From: Eubacterium sp. 1001713B170207_170306_E7
Lineage (GTDB): Bacteria; Bacillota; Clostridia; Eubacteriales; Eubacteriaceae
DNA length: 64,000 bases
NCBI RefSeq assembly: GCF_015547515.1
Contig: NZ_JADMVE010000006.1
Span: forward strand, 142,609-206,608
Direction of reading: 5' to 3'
In this document: piece by piece, positions 34,062-41,853 of the stretch
Position numbering within the stretch: the stretch's first letter is position 1
Layout of the letters: each line of letters opens with the position of its first letter
Notes under the pieces: model-generated
The model's database searches: none
Told to the model about the DNA's origin: nothing
Seen by the model: the letters and a program-made list of their open reading frames with translations, nothing else
Program-made: the position numbers and the translations under genes

Positions 34062-34151
34062 ATGTTGAGATTTAAGAAAGTTGCACGAAAAGCAAACGGG
34101 GGGGGGGTATTATTCCTAAATAATAATATCTCCTGGCGGGAGGTGAACTAA
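34062..34151 (+). CDS. 29-codon leader ORF with G10 tract, upstream of fibre 1
   Basis: The ORF starts at ATG 34062 behind GGAGGACACAAT. It contains ten consecutive G (34098-34107) coding Gly-Gly-Gly-Val. It ends with TAA directly abutting the fibre ATG (TAAATG). A short stem TATTATT-CCTA-AATAATA follows the G tract. Its peptide, MLRFKKVARKANGGG at the start, closely resembles the leader before fibre 2. With 9 or 11 G, the ORF would stop within a few codons. Confidence 0.6.
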   Translation: MLRFKKVARKANGGGVLFLNNNISWREVN

Positions 34152-35462
34152 ATGCCGGATTCAAACACCTTAGAACGGCGTATCCTCCTGCCACGAAAGA
34201 CAGCCTCAGAACTGTCAAACCTCAACCCAATTTTATTAAACGGTCAAACCGTGATCGAAGCCGACACCAACAAGCATAAAACAGGCGATGGTGTGAGCCC
34301 GTGGAACAGCCTGCCCTATGGAAAAGTAAGCTGCGTGAATGGACTGGACAGTGACAGTACAATAGACCCGCTGTCTGCCGCCCAGGGGAAAGCCCTGGAG
34401 CAGAAAAAACGGGATCGGATCAATGCGGATACAAACGCTTTTTATCGGGAAGGAAACTACTGTGTAAAGTATTTTAGTTTAGAGGTTTCTGAGCAGAATT
34501 CGATGGGGAACCAACTCTATTTTGCCTGGCCTGCATCAGAAAATATATATGGGAGAATCGTTGTAACGCTATTAACAACTTATTCTTACCAAAACGCCAG
34601 TGGAACCCTGTGTAAAGAGTATTCTTTTGCCAACGAATCCGGAAACACTTTTGAAAATGTATCAAGGTATACTTTTATTGGGGAAAAAGTCGCAGAGTAT
34701 TATTCTTTATGGGACAAAATAGGGGTAAATGCAAACATGTTTGCAATTATTCTATCCAGAAAAGATACAAGTATCAATAATCGAATTACCATTAAAATAG
34801 AAGTTTTCGGGCGTACTAATTTAACTGAAAATTCTTTTTACATTTATGGGGGTAATTGGTTGGAGGTCACGAATACCTATAAAAAGCCAGAGTACACATT
34901 AGGAAACGTGCAGGAATTAAGCTATAAAGGCATCAGCGCGATACGTAGCCAGGAAGAGTTGAACAATGCTTTGGATAACATCGCCGTAGCGTCTGGTATC
35001 GAATCTTACATCAAAATGCTAAGTGTGAATGTTACCGGATTAAGCTTAAATGGTGGCATTAAACAGGTATTTGGATTGTCGATTGACAGCAGCTATCAAG
35101 CACAGTTTGCGATCTCGTATAACGCTGGGATGTTTTACCGCCATAAAAACGGTGGTGATTGGTATCCGTGGACAAAAGTGATCACGCTGGAAGATTTCAC
35201 GCAGTCCATTAACGCAGAAAACGGCGTCGGTTATTTAAAACTGCCAAGTGGGGTATTGCTCCAGTGGTTTATCCTTTCATCGACTACCGAAATCTATAGC
35301 GGTGCCTTTCCGATAGCCTTTCCACATTATCCGCGTTATATCAACGGCATCGTGGTGGACTCTTCTAAAAGTGGCGTCAGTTTGACGAGTGCAAACAGAA
35401 CAAACTGCACTCTAAAAGGACAGGCTGGCAGCACCATGTGGGTTTTTGCGATCGGTAATTAA
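34152..35462 (+). CDS. tail fibre protein 1
   Basis: This 436-aa protein has an N-terminal Mtd-like attachment motif (LERRILLPRKTASELSNLNPILLNGQTVIEADTNKHKTGDG). A variable middle follows, and then a C-terminal YLKLPSGVLLQWFI...FPIAFPHYPR domain like gp53-type fibre tips. The start follows GGGAGGTGAACTAA and is contiguous with the leader ORF stop. It is probably a receptor-binding or adhesion protein and one of three paralogues in a row. Confidence 0.8.
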   Translation: MPDSNTLERRILLPRKTASELSNLNPILLNGQTVIEADTNKHKTGDGVSPWNSLPYGKVSCVNGLDSDSTIDPLSAAQGKALEQKKRDRINADTNAFYREGNYCVKYFSLEVSEQNSMGNQLYFAWPASENIYGRIVVTLLTTYSYQNASGTLCKEYSFANESGNTFENVSRYTFIGEKVAEYYSLWDKIGVNANMFAIILSRKDTSINNRITIKIEVFGRTNLTENSFYIYGGNWLEVTNTYKKPEYTLGNVQELSYKGISAIRSQEELNNALDNIAVASGIESYIKMLSVNVTGLSLNGGIKQVFGLSIDSSYQAQFAISYNAGMFYRHKNGGDWYPWTKVITLEDFTQSINAENGVGYLKLPSGVLLQWFILSSTTEIYSGAFPIAFPHYPRYINGIVVDSSKSGVSLTSANRTNCTLKGQAGSTMWVFAIGN

Positions 35463-35507
35463 AAAAAGGTTGAGGTTTGACAAGAAAATTTTAAAGGAGT
35501 TAACAAT

Positions 35508-35597
35508 ATGTTGAGACTTAATAAAGTTGCGCAAAAAGCAAACGGGGGGGGGTATTATAACTTAAAGTATAATATTCCCAAGCAGGAGGTGAACTAA
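35508..35597 (+). CDS. 29-codon leader ORF with G9 tract, upstream of fibre 2
   Basis: ATG 35508 follows AAAGGAGTTAACA. The ORF contains nine G (35544-35552) and ends TAAATG with the fibre 2 start. It matches the fibre 1 leader in length, peptide start (MLRLNKVAQKANGGG) and end (EVN). A stem TATTATA-CTTAAAG-like loop-TATAATA follows the G tract, with different bases but the same fold. With 8 or 10 G, the frame closes within a few codons. Confidence 0.6.
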   Translation: MLRLNKVAQKANGGGYYNLKYNIPKQEVN

Positions 35598-36635
35598 ATG
35601 CCAGATGCAAATACACTTGAACGGCGCATCCTCCTGCCACGAATGACAGCAGCAGAATTGTCGAACCTCAACCCGATTTTAAAAAATGGACAAGTCGTGA
35701 TCGAAGCCGACACCAACAAGCAAAAGGCCGGAGACGGCGTAACCGAATGGAGCCGCCTGCCCTATGGAAAAGTAATCTGTATAAACAGCCTGGAAAATGA
35801 CAGCGCGAGCGATCCGCTGTCTGCCGCCCAGGGAAAAATATTAAAACAAAATCTGGAGGCCGTTGCCAAGAAAAATCACATCATCAATTCTGATTTCAGC
35901 CGGGGACTGTACGGCATTGAACCAAACCAAAACGTGACCCTTAGTATCAATGAGCACCCAGACGGTTTCTCTTTTCTGACAGCCCAGTCAGAGCAGGCAA
36001 CCTCCACACCAGGAGTTAAAATAAAATTGTCCGACATTGAGTATGGCAGGGATTATACCATATCCTTTAAGTATTCAGCCGCCATAGCCCATATACTTAT
36101 GACAAGCGTCGCAGACTATTCAGGTGCGACCGCGCATAATACTGGCGCGTATGAAAGAATAGACAACAGCGGCGGGACAAGGACCTTTAAGCAGACCATC
36201 CGGATCAACAAAAACGGAAATGAGAATGAAATATTACACGAGTGTTATCTGTTTATTATTTGGGCGGGTGTAAGCGGGCAGGTGGTTTTAAACCTATGGG
36301 ATCTGAAAATGGAGAAAGGCCTAGTTGCGACAGACTGGTGTTTATCCGACGACGATTTCGCAAAGATGGCAGATTACACACAATTCTTTACATCAGATGG
36401 CTATGCGAGGCTACCGAATGGCTTGATCCTACAGTGGCTGGTCTGGAAGGAAGTGACACCGAATGTACTGACCACATTGAATTATCCGATTACCTTTCCA
36501 AGGGCACAGACCGCGATCCTCGCAACGGGGAACGCAGGCACACCAGGTCAGGTGTCCGCTGCCAATGAATCAGAAAGCAGCGTACAGATCATATCCAGTG
36601 TAGGCCGAGTCAATCTTGCTATACTAGGGTATTAA
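35598..36635 (+). CDS. tail fibre protein 2
   Basis: This 345-aa protein shares the N-terminal LERRILLPRMTAAELSNLNPIL attachment motif with fibre 1 and a C-terminal YARLPNGLILQWLV domain. Its middle contains a separate beta domain (about residues 90-235) resembling carbohydrate-binding modules (SFKYSAAIAHILMTSVADYSG, FIIWAGVSGQVVLNLWDLKME). Its start is coupled to the upstream leader ORF. It is probably a receptor-binding fibre with a different specificity. Confidence 0.78.
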   Translation: MPDANTLERRILLPRMTAAELSNLNPILKNGQVVIEADTNKQKAGDGVTEWSRLPYGKVICINSLENDSASDPLSAAQGKILKQNLEAVAKKNHIINSDFSRGLYGIEPNQNVTLSINEHPDGFSFLTAQSEQATSTPGVKIKLSDIEYGRDYTISFKYSAAIAHILMTSVADYSGATAHNTGAYERIDNSGGTRTFKQTIRINKNGNENEILHECYLFIIWAGVSGQVVLNLWDLKMEKGLVATDWCLSDDDFAKMADYTQFFTSDGYARLPNGLILQWLVWKEVTPNVLTTLNYPITFPRAQTAILATGNAGTPGQVSAANESESSVQIISSVGRVNLAILGY

Positions 36636-36678
36636 AATCAATTTGAGGTTTCGACGTATAAAAAATACGGAGGAACAC

Positions 36679-37962
36679 ATGGACAATCTACAAAGAAGAA
36701 TGCAGCAGGTCACCAATACCGCCGCACAATGGGAAACCGAAAACCCGGTACTGGCCGAAGGCCTGATCGGCGTGGTGAAAGAAACCGGACGCATGAAAGC
36801 CGGGGACGGTATTAAGCACTGGAACGAATTAAAGTTCGAGCTGGATTATTTTCCAGATGAAGAGTACCTCAAAAAAAGGGATAGCACTTTTGACAGTGAG
36901 GTCGTTCAAGACGGAAATACCATCAGTAAAAAAATCAGGCAAATAACAAAAAACCATGCCGTTATCAATTTTCAGATTAGATTTAGGACACAAGAAAATT
37001 CGATCATTATCCAAGCACACGTCAATTCAAAAACAGTCTTTACAGGAAAAGTTAAAATCAATTTGACATCTGGTTATCAGACAGAAGATACATCCGGTTG
37101 TTTAAGTAAAGAAATCTCAATTCTGTATATTAAAGATACAATCATCGATCAAAGTTCAAGATACACGAATATTGGATACCCGATCGGTAACTATTATTCT
37201 ATTGGTGATTTTGTCAGAAGTGGAGAAATCCTATATTTTACCGTTGCAAAACGAACAAAATATCAAGACAATGTTAACTTAAGTGTAGAATTTGAAGGTC
37301 TTAATGCCGATCAGGCAGCTTTGTCCATGTATCAGGAGTACCCACTACTGATCGGTAATTTAAAAAACAGTGTTTATGTAAAACCAGAGTATACCCTCGG
37401 CAATGCCGGTGAATTTGTCTACAAAAATTTAGGAAGGCCTTCCACCCAGGGTGATTTGGATGGAGCGATTGATAATATTACGGATACGCTCTATGTCGCT
37501 TTCGTATATCCCAGTGAAAGTGGCTTGAGTTTGCCGCAATATCAAGGAACTATTATTGGTCAGTCCGAGCCATCTAAGGCTTATCAATCACAGATATATT
37601 TTTCTCATGGTGACCATTTACTTTTAAGAAGGTATAGATGGATCGGTGTTTGGAGTCCCTGGACAAAAATTCTTGAAATGACCGATATGCCGTCTGCGAT
37701 GAATAACTATAGCGGTTATATTAAATTACCAACCGGACATATTCTGCAATATGGATATGTGACGAATGCGACACCGGAAGGATTGCAGGTAACCTGGCCC
37801 GTAGCCATCACACGCGTTCCGATGAGCCCGATTGTTACACCAGAGGTTAGCGGAGAAACAACAGGATACTACGCTTATTCTTACGCAACATCCAGCAATA
37901 AAAACAGTTTTATACTGCATTCAAACTGCCCAGGAGTAAGTTGGATGTGCATTACATTTTAG
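36679..37962 (+). CDS. tail fibre protein 3
   Basis: This 427-aa protein has a diverged N-terminal attachment motif (TAAQWETENPVLAEGLIGVVKETGRMKAGDG). Its middle is similar to fibre 1 (GYQTEDTSGCLSKEISI ... YKKPEYTLGN-like segment), and it ends in YIKLPTGHILQYGYV. ATG 36679 follows CGGAGGAACAC. An in-frame TTG at 36643 begins a shortened relative of the leader peptide without a G tract or stop, so this fibre seems to lack the switch of the other two. Confidence 0.78.
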   Translation: MDNLQRRMQQVTNTAAQWETENPVLAEGLIGVVKETGRMKAGDGIKHWNELKFELDYFPDEEYLKKRDSTFDSEVVQDGNTISKKIRQITKNHAVINFQIRFRTQENSIIIQAHVNSKTVFTGKVKINLTSGYQTEDTSGCLSKEISILYIKDTIIDQSSRYTNIGYPIGNYYSIGDFVRSGEILYFTVAKRTKYQDNVNLSVEFEGLNADQAALSMYQEYPLLIGNLKNSVYVKPEYTLGNAGEFVYKNLGRPSTQGDLDGAIDNITDTLYVAFVYPSESGLSLPQYQGTIIGQSEPSKAYQSQIYFSHGDHLLLRRYRWIGVWSPWTKILEMTDMPSAMNNYSGYIKLPTGHILQYGYVTNATPEGLQVTWPVAITRVPMSPIVTPEVSGETTGYYAYSYATSSNKNSFILHSNCPGVSWMCITF

Positions 37963-37970
37963 GAGATACT

Positions 37971-38333
37971 ATGGAAATAAAAAGATACCTGAGAATCGGG
38001 GAAAACTACCCCGACAATTTGCAGGATTTTGGCTTTATATCCACCGATATTTATAAGCCAGAGGATATACGAGACACGGATCGGCCCATTACACAGGAAG
38101 ATTGGCAGTTCTTTTTAGACAACGCAAACGGCCGAATGCGGCTTAAAAACCCGCTGCCGGAAAACGGCGGCCTGTTCGACTACTTGGAAATCTTTACCCA
38201 GGCAACGGCAGAACCGACCATAACGGCCGATGATGAGAAAACATTGGCCGCGGTCGAACTGTACGAGCAGCAGGAGCAGGATAAAACCGACATGCAGCTG
38301 TTAGTTGCAGAAATGATGGAAGGAGGCCTTTAA
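37971..38333 (+). CDS. fibre-associated protein, possible fibre assembly factor
   Basis: This 120-aa acidic protein (IKRYLRIGENYPDNLQDFGFISTDIYKPEDI) lies immediately after the fibre genes, where chaperones for fibre assembly are often coded. No family is recognised. It has a strong AGGAGATACT site. Its stop is adjacent to the next start. Confidence 0.5.
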   Translation: MEIKRYLRIGENYPDNLQDFGFISTDIYKPEDIRDTDRPITQEDWQFFLDNANGRMRLKNPLPENGGLFDYLEIFTQATAEPTITADDEKTLAAVELYEQQEQDKTDMQLLVAEMMEGGL

Positions 38334-38705
38334 ATGGCAAAGTTAAGCCCAATGGTAAAGATGTACGCTGACCTTGTAGAAAAGGGGATGCGGGCATTAG
38401 AGGAGAACGCAGACGGCATTAAGCTGGTGGATAGTCGGTATTGCGCAGAGGTGGCCCTGGAAGTGGAGCGCCGGAACATCGAAAAACAAGCCGCGCTTCA
38501 GAAGATGGAGGAAGAAAACGCCCGTCTGGCCGCCGAGATTGAAGCACAACGGCAGAAAACCGAACAGGCGGCAGGCAAACAACCGGAAACGCCGGAGAAT
38601 ACTGGAACCGAGGAAAACGTGCCGGATCAGTCGCAGGAAAGCCAAAACGATCCAGAGCCACCAAAACCTTCCGAAAAGGAAACAGAGTTCACAGAACAGC
38701 TGTAA
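38334..38705 (+). CDS. coiled-coil phage protein (CD1375-like N-terminus)
   Basis: This 123-aa protein begins MAKLSPMVKMYADLVEKGMRALEE, similar to short CD1375-type phage proteins near the lysis module. A coiled coil (EVERRNIEKQAALQKMEEENARLAAEIEAQRQKTEQ) and a proline/glutamate-rich disordered tail follow. Function is unknown. A terminator overlaps its stop codon. Confidence 0.55.
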   Translation: MAKLSPMVKMYADLVEKGMRALEENADGIKLVDSRYCAEVALEVERRNIEKQAALQKMEEENARLAAEIEAQRQKTEQAAGKQPETPENTGTEENVPDQSQESQNDPEPPKPSEKETEFTEQL

Positions 38706-38717
38706 GGCTGTTTTTTT
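38695..38717 (+). terminator. short terminator before lysis module
   Basis: AACAGC-TGTAAG-GCTGTT forms a 6-bp stem running into a seven-T tract. It overlaps the stop of the preceding gene. It may separate structural from lysis transcripts, or be weak. Confidence 0.5.
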
Positions 38718-38776
38718 AGTGCGAGAAAAGGAGGTGAGCTGTTAAGTCTTTACTGCAAATAGAACAGGAGGAAAAC

Positions 38777-39148
38777 ATGCAGGAGTCTATAAAGTTGCTG
38801 GCAGACTGGTCCGGGTGGATCGTTGCGATAATAGCGTGTGTGGCGCTTTTCTATAAGCCGTTAAACCAGTGGTTCCACAGAAAAATAATCCGGCCAGACC
38901 AGGAACAAGATAAAAAAATCGAAGCAATGGAAGAAAGAATCGCCGCAACCGAGAGCTGGCAGCGGAAACAGCAGGAGGACATCCAGGTAAGGACAAAAGA
39001 AAACTATATCCTTATAACCGCCATGAAAGCCTGTCTGGAAGCCGTTTCCGGAAAGAAGTGTAACGGCAATGTCGACGATGCGATCAAGCACATCGACGAT
39101 TTTATGGCCGAGCAGGCCCACAAAACCAAAAGCCGCATGGAGGCTTAG
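38777..39148 (+). CDS. single-pass membrane protein of lysis module, XhlA-like position
   Basis: This 123-aa protein has one N-terminal membrane helix (WSGWIVAIIACVALFYKPL). A long charged coiled coil (KKIEAMEERIAATESWQRKQQEDIQVRTKENYILI) and a C-terminal helix with one Cys follow. Such proteins accompany holins in Bacillota phages. The strong site GAACAGGAGGAAAAC precedes it. It is a holin partner or second holin by position only. Confidence 0.6.
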   Translation: MQESIKLLADWSGWIVAIIACVALFYKPLNQWFHRKIIRPDQEQDKKIEAMEERIAATESWQRKQQEDIQVRTKENYILITAMKACLEAVSGKKCNGNVDDAIKHIDDFMAEQAHKTKSRMEA

Positions 39149-39161
39149 AAAGGAAACAAAA

Positions 39162-39476
39162 ATGAAATGGGAAGATTTAAGCAAGTATTCCGGCCCGATC
39201 GCCAGACTGTTTGTGCTGGTATTAACGTGGTTTAACCAGGTCTGCGCCATGACCGGGAATCCGTTTATCCCGATCGACAACGAGGCGATCAACCTGTTTG
39301 TAAGTACCGGGCTGACGCTGTTATCGACGGCGGTGTGCTACTGGAAAAACAACAGCTTCACCGAACCCGCCGTGGCGGCCGACAATTTAAAAAAGGCCAT
39401 CAAGAAACTGGCCACAGACAAGCTCAACGAGCTTCTGGGAATTGTAGAGGAAGAAAACAACAAGGAGGAAAAATAA
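39162..39476 (+). CDS. holin (phi LC3-like)
   Basis: This 104-aa small holin has two hydrophobic segments (YSGPIARLFVLVLTWFNQVCAM and AINLFVSTGLTLLSTAVCYW). A short hydrophilic loop joins them (TGNPFIPIDNE), and the tail is charged. The pattern and SKYSGPIARL..NPFIPIDNEAI match phage holins of the phi LC3 class, which open the membrane to endolysin. It starts right before the endolysin gene. Confidence 0.85.
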   Translation: MKWEDLSKYSGPIARLFVLVLTWFNQVCAMTGNPFIPIDNEAINLFVSTGLTLLSTAVCYWKNNSFTEPAVAADNLKKAIKKLATDKLNELLGIVEEENNKEEK

Positions 39477-39478
39477 AA

Positions 39479-40099
39479 ATGGCAACAATCGAATTATACA
39501 GTAACATCAGCATTCAGCAGGCATTAGCATGGCTTTACGGCGAGGAAGCCCTGGGCCCCTGTGGCTACGACGGGGATTTAGGGGAACCCGGCAGCGCCAG
39601 CTGCTGCCGCCAGCTGATCCGGCGTTTTGAATCCGAATACGGCCTGGCAGTCGACGACGGTGTCTGGGGCTGGGACTGCCAGCGCAAAATGGCCGAAGTT
39701 CTTACAAACGGTGTACAGCTCACCCCGCATTTTAACAGCGCAGAACTGGGCTGCGGCATTGCCGTGTCCGATAACGACGATCCGGCCATCCACTCCGGGA
39801 ACTGCCTGCACTTCCCGGAAATGATTAACCATACGGCCTTAAACTGCCTGGAAGCCACCCGGCAGGATTTAGGCTCCGGCATCCAGGTAACCTCCGGGGT
39901 GCGCTGCCCAGACTACAACGCCAGCCTGTCCGGAAGCTCCTCCGAATCCTGCCACATGGCAGGACGGGCCTTTGACTGCAACCCCATGGGCGCGTGCAGC
40001 TACGAGGAACTGTTAGAAATCGGATTAAGAAACGGCTTTACCTGGGGCTATGTTGGCGATGGCTATGTCCATCTGCAATATACCGGAGCAGGTTATTAA
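39479..40099 (+). CDS. endolysin, M15 family D-Ala-D-Ala-type peptidase
   Basis: This 206-aa protein has an N-terminal region (about 1-80) resembling a peptidoglycan-binding repeat. A peptidase M15 domain follows, with zinc ligands His and Asp in SCHMAGRAFD and the second His in YVHLQYTG. It should cleave peptidoglycan stem peptides at lysis. The ATG follows AAGGAGGAAAAATAAAA. Downstream is a perfect GC-rich hairpin (40109-40128). Confidence 0.85.
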   Translation: MATIELYSNISIQQALAWLYGEEALGPCGYDGDLGEPGSASCCRQLIRRFESEYGLAVDDGVWGWDCQRKMAEVLTNGVQLTPHFNSAELGCGIAVSDNDDPAIHSGNCLHFPEMINHTALNCLEATRQDLGSGIQVTSGVRCPDYNASLSGSSSESCHMAGRAFDCNPMGACSYEELLEIGLRNGFTWGYVGDGYVHLQYTGAGY

Positions 40100-40108
40100 G
40101 AAAACATC

Positions 40109-40128
40109 GGGCCGCCTTCGGGCGGCCC
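40109..40128 (+). terminator. stable UUCG-loop hairpin after endolysin
   Basis: GGGCCGCC-TTCG-GGCGGCCC is a perfect 8-bp stem with a UUCG tetraloop. No U-tract follows, so it may act as a pause or mRNA 3' stabiliser rather than a strong terminator. Confidence 0.55.
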
Positions 40129-40153
40129 ACACAAATGAAAGGAGAATAAAAAA

Positions 40154-40915
40154 ATGAATAGCTTTTTAATGTGGATCGGCGGGAAACGCCTGTTAAGAAA
40201 ACAGATTATCGCCCTGTTTCCAAAAGAATACGAGCGGTACATCGAAGTCTTTGGCGGCGCCGGATGGGTGCTGTTCGGAAAGGAACCCGGAAAAGAAATG
40301 GAGGTCTACAACGATGCCAACGGCGAGCTGGTAAACCTGTACCGCGTTGTTAAATACCATCCCGAGGCCCTACAGAAGGAGCTGGCCTACACCCTTAACT
40401 CATACGAACAATTTAATATCTGCAAAAACCAGTTAGAGGCAGAGGGACTGACCGATATCCAGCGGGCCGCTCGGTTTTATATTCTTATTAAGCATAGCTA
40501 CGGCGCAAATTTGAAAGATTACTCCGGAAGAGAACGGACACCCGATAGGGGAATCGCTTACCTGGGAGAAATATCCGAACGCCTTCGGAAAGTGGTGATC
40601 GAAAATCGGGACTTTGAACGCATCCTAAAAACGTATGACCGCGAGAATGCTTTATTCTATCTGGACCCGCCCTATCACAGTACCGAAAAATATTATTCCG
40701 TGGCATTCACCGAAGCCGATCATAAGCGGCTGAAGGCCTGCCTGGACAAGATCCAAGGAAAATTTATTTTAAGCTACAACCGGGACAGCTTTGTAGAGGC
40801 ACTTTATAAAGATTACAACCTGCACCCGGTGTCCAGGCGAAACGGGCTGCTGGAAAGATACAATAAGTCCGACGAGGAAATGGAATATAAAGAATTAATC
40901 ATCACCAATTATTAG
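40154..40915 (+). CDS. D12-class DNA adenine N6-methyltransferase
   Basis: This 253-aa Dam-like enzyme transfers a methyl group from SAM to adenine. It shows the SAM-binding motif FGGAGWVLF, MWIGGKRLLR at the start (family WxGGK) and the catalytic DPPY near residue 172 (FYLDPPYHSTEKYY). No restriction enzyme is adjacent, so it is an orphan methylase, probably protecting phage DNA. It is placed downstream of lysis as an accessory gene with RBS AAAGGAGAA. Confidence 0.9.
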   Translation: MNSFLMWIGGKRLLRKQIIALFPKEYERYIEVFGGAGWVLFGKEPGKEMEVYNDANGELVNLYRVVKYHPEALQKELAYTLNSYEQFNICKNQLEAEGLTDIQRAARFYILIKHSYGANLKDYSGRERTPDRGIAYLGEISERLRKVVIENRDFERILKTYDRENALFYLDPPYHSTEKYYSVAFTEADHKRLKACLDKIQGKFILSYNRDSFVEALYKDYNLHPVSRRNGLLERYNKSDEEMEYKELIITNY

Positions 40916-40961
40916 ATGTGAGAGGACCGTCAAAGACGATCTTGTCCCATGTAATAAAAAA

Positions 40962-40978
40962 GCTCCCAGAACGGGAGC
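40962..40978 (-). terminator. terminator of the minus-strand accessory cassette
   Basis: On the minus strand GCTCCC-GTTCT-GGGAGC runs into TTTTTTATT. It ends transcription of the two small minus-strand genes at 41037-41448. It may also stop the plus-strand methylase message weakly. Confidence 0.75.
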
Positions 40979-41036
40979 CGTTTCCTAAACACTCTTAATG
41001 CGCATGGCAAAGGGCATTTCAGGAGCGTTAGCATTT

Positions 41037-41366
41037 TCAAGGCGCAGGTCTTTCAATATACCAGCGCGGATTTTCATAAAACAGGTTGATCACCCTTTCA
41101 CTTTCACCGATGCGGCAGACAAACCGGGTACCCAGTGCGCCAGCCCTTAAGCCCGGTGATTCGTGGATTTCCAGTATTTCGTCGATGTCGCATTTTCGTT
41201 CGTCCGGGAGCTTCAGGCGCAGCGGCCTTACTTTTCCATTTAAATCGAAAGCCGCCAGGACAGAAATGTAAAACCGATCAACCTTCAGCTTTGTATAGGC
41301 CTCCCGGTCTCTTTGCGGAGAATCATACCATTCATACAAAAGAACCACCCCCGTCAAAGTGCGCAA
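41037..41366 (-). CDS. accessory small protein, unknown (possibly SOS-linked family)
   Basis: This protein of up to 109 aa is beta-rich in appearance: KVDRFYISVLAAFDLNGKVRPLRLKLPDERKCDIDEILEIHESPGLRAGALGTRFVCRIG. I recall similar short clostridial proteins near damage-response genes, but this is not certain. The true start may be one of several GTG or TTG codons (GTG 41366, or a TTG about 27 bp further in). It overlaps the upstream small ORF and forms a bicistronic cassette with it. Confidence 0.5.
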   Translation of the reverse strand: MRTLTGVVLLYEWYDSPQRDREAYTKLKVDRFYISVLAAFDLNGKVRPLRLKLPDERKCDIDEILEIHESPGLRAGALGTRFVCRIGESERVINLFYENPRWYIERPAP

Positions 41367-41448
41367 AACGCCATGATCTTTTAAGAAAGAGGCGGTTTTT
41401 CATCGTCCGAATCATTTCACGGTCCAGGCCGTCAATCCAAAATTTCAT
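41332..41448 (-). CDS. 38-aa accessory protein, unknown
   Basis: This ORF begins MKFWIDGLDREMIRTMKNRLFLKRS and starts at ATG 41448 on the minus strand, behind GGAGGGAATGAAC. It overlaps the start of the next gene by about 35 bp. It is a short basic helix with an aromatic tail. It is the first gene after a strong promoter, so translation is likely. Confidence 0.5.
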   Translation of the reverse strand: MKFWIDGLDREMIRTMKNRLFLKRSWRFAHFDGGGSFV

Positions 41449-41469
41449 GTTCATTCCCTCCTTGATGAT

Positions 41470-41516
41470 CGAATAAATGTTTATTTTATTATAAAATAAG
41501 AAAGCATGTTCGTCAA
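41470..41516 (-). promoter_or_regulatory. sigma-A promoter and operator-like palindrome of the minus-strand cassette
   Basis: Minus strand: TTGACG (41511-41516), 17-bp spacer, TATAAT (41488-41493). Just downstream lies AATAAA-TG-TTTATT (41472-41485), a perfect inverted repeat. Its wider context CGAATAAATGTTTA differs at two positions from the Bacillota LexA box CGAACRNRYGTTYG. Repression by LexA or another dimeric repressor is plausible. Confidence 0.65.
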
Positions 41517-41592
41517 GAGAGACAAAAGGACACGCTTGTGAAAAGAAAGAAATTGTAAAATTAATGGGGGGTTGAATCCATACTTTTAATGA

Positions 41593-41621
41593 TTGCAAAA
41601 AATATGGTAAAGATATATAAT
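41593..41621 (+). promoter_or_regulatory. sigma-A type promoter of candidate RNA
   Basis: TTGCAA (41593-41598) and TATAAT (41616-41621) are separated by 17 bp. It is divergent from the minus-strand cassette promoter about 80 bp away. Transcription would start near 41628. Confidence 0.65.
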
Positions 41622-41627
41622 AGAGAA

Positions 41628-41852
41628 CAGGAAAAACAAAAAAGCGGCATCCAGACAGTGCGCCAACACTGTCCGGCTTGCATAGCAGGTGTCCAAGCCA
41701 CCATACCACACAACCTCCCTGAGGAAGTACCGCATACTGATTATTATAGGCTATTTATGTACAAATTACAAGTGATTGTGTTTGAGCATTAACGCGGGAA
41801 AAAGGCAGAAGTTTTATGCTGTGTATGGGTGTCACCCTGCACAGCATTTTTT
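41628..41852 (+). ncRNA. candidate ~225-nt RNA (or leader of the XRE gene)
   Basis: The predicted RNA runs from a well-formed promoter to an intrinsic terminator: ATGCTGTG (41816-41823) pairs with CACAGCAT (41840-41847), with inner GGGT/ACCC, and six T follow. Near the 5' end is a hairpin GACAGTG-CGCCAA-CACTGTC (41654-41673). No convincing ORF exists; the best is an 11-codon one (MYKLQVIVFEH, 41757-41792) with a poor RBS. If the terminator is bypassed, the RNA continues to the XRE gene. Confidence 0.5.
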
Positions 41853-41853
41853 G

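Noticed and set aside
33318-34075. Long ORFs on both strands over the alanine-rich coiled-coil gene
   Set aside because: GC-rich GCC/GCA repeats remove stop codons in other frames. Translations are low-complexity and lack RBS; the 32998-34050 frame is the coherent one.
34098-35552. Poly-G runs as sequencing errors
   Set aside because: Two separate runs occur in the same position of duplicated leader ORFs, both in the frame-open length and both followed by a stem. Coincidental errors are unlikely, though exact lengths could still be miscalled.
41589-41792. 67-aa plus-strand ORF in the candidate RNA region
   Set aside because: It begins upstream of the predicted transcription start, lacks a ribosome-binding site, and has no family resemblance.
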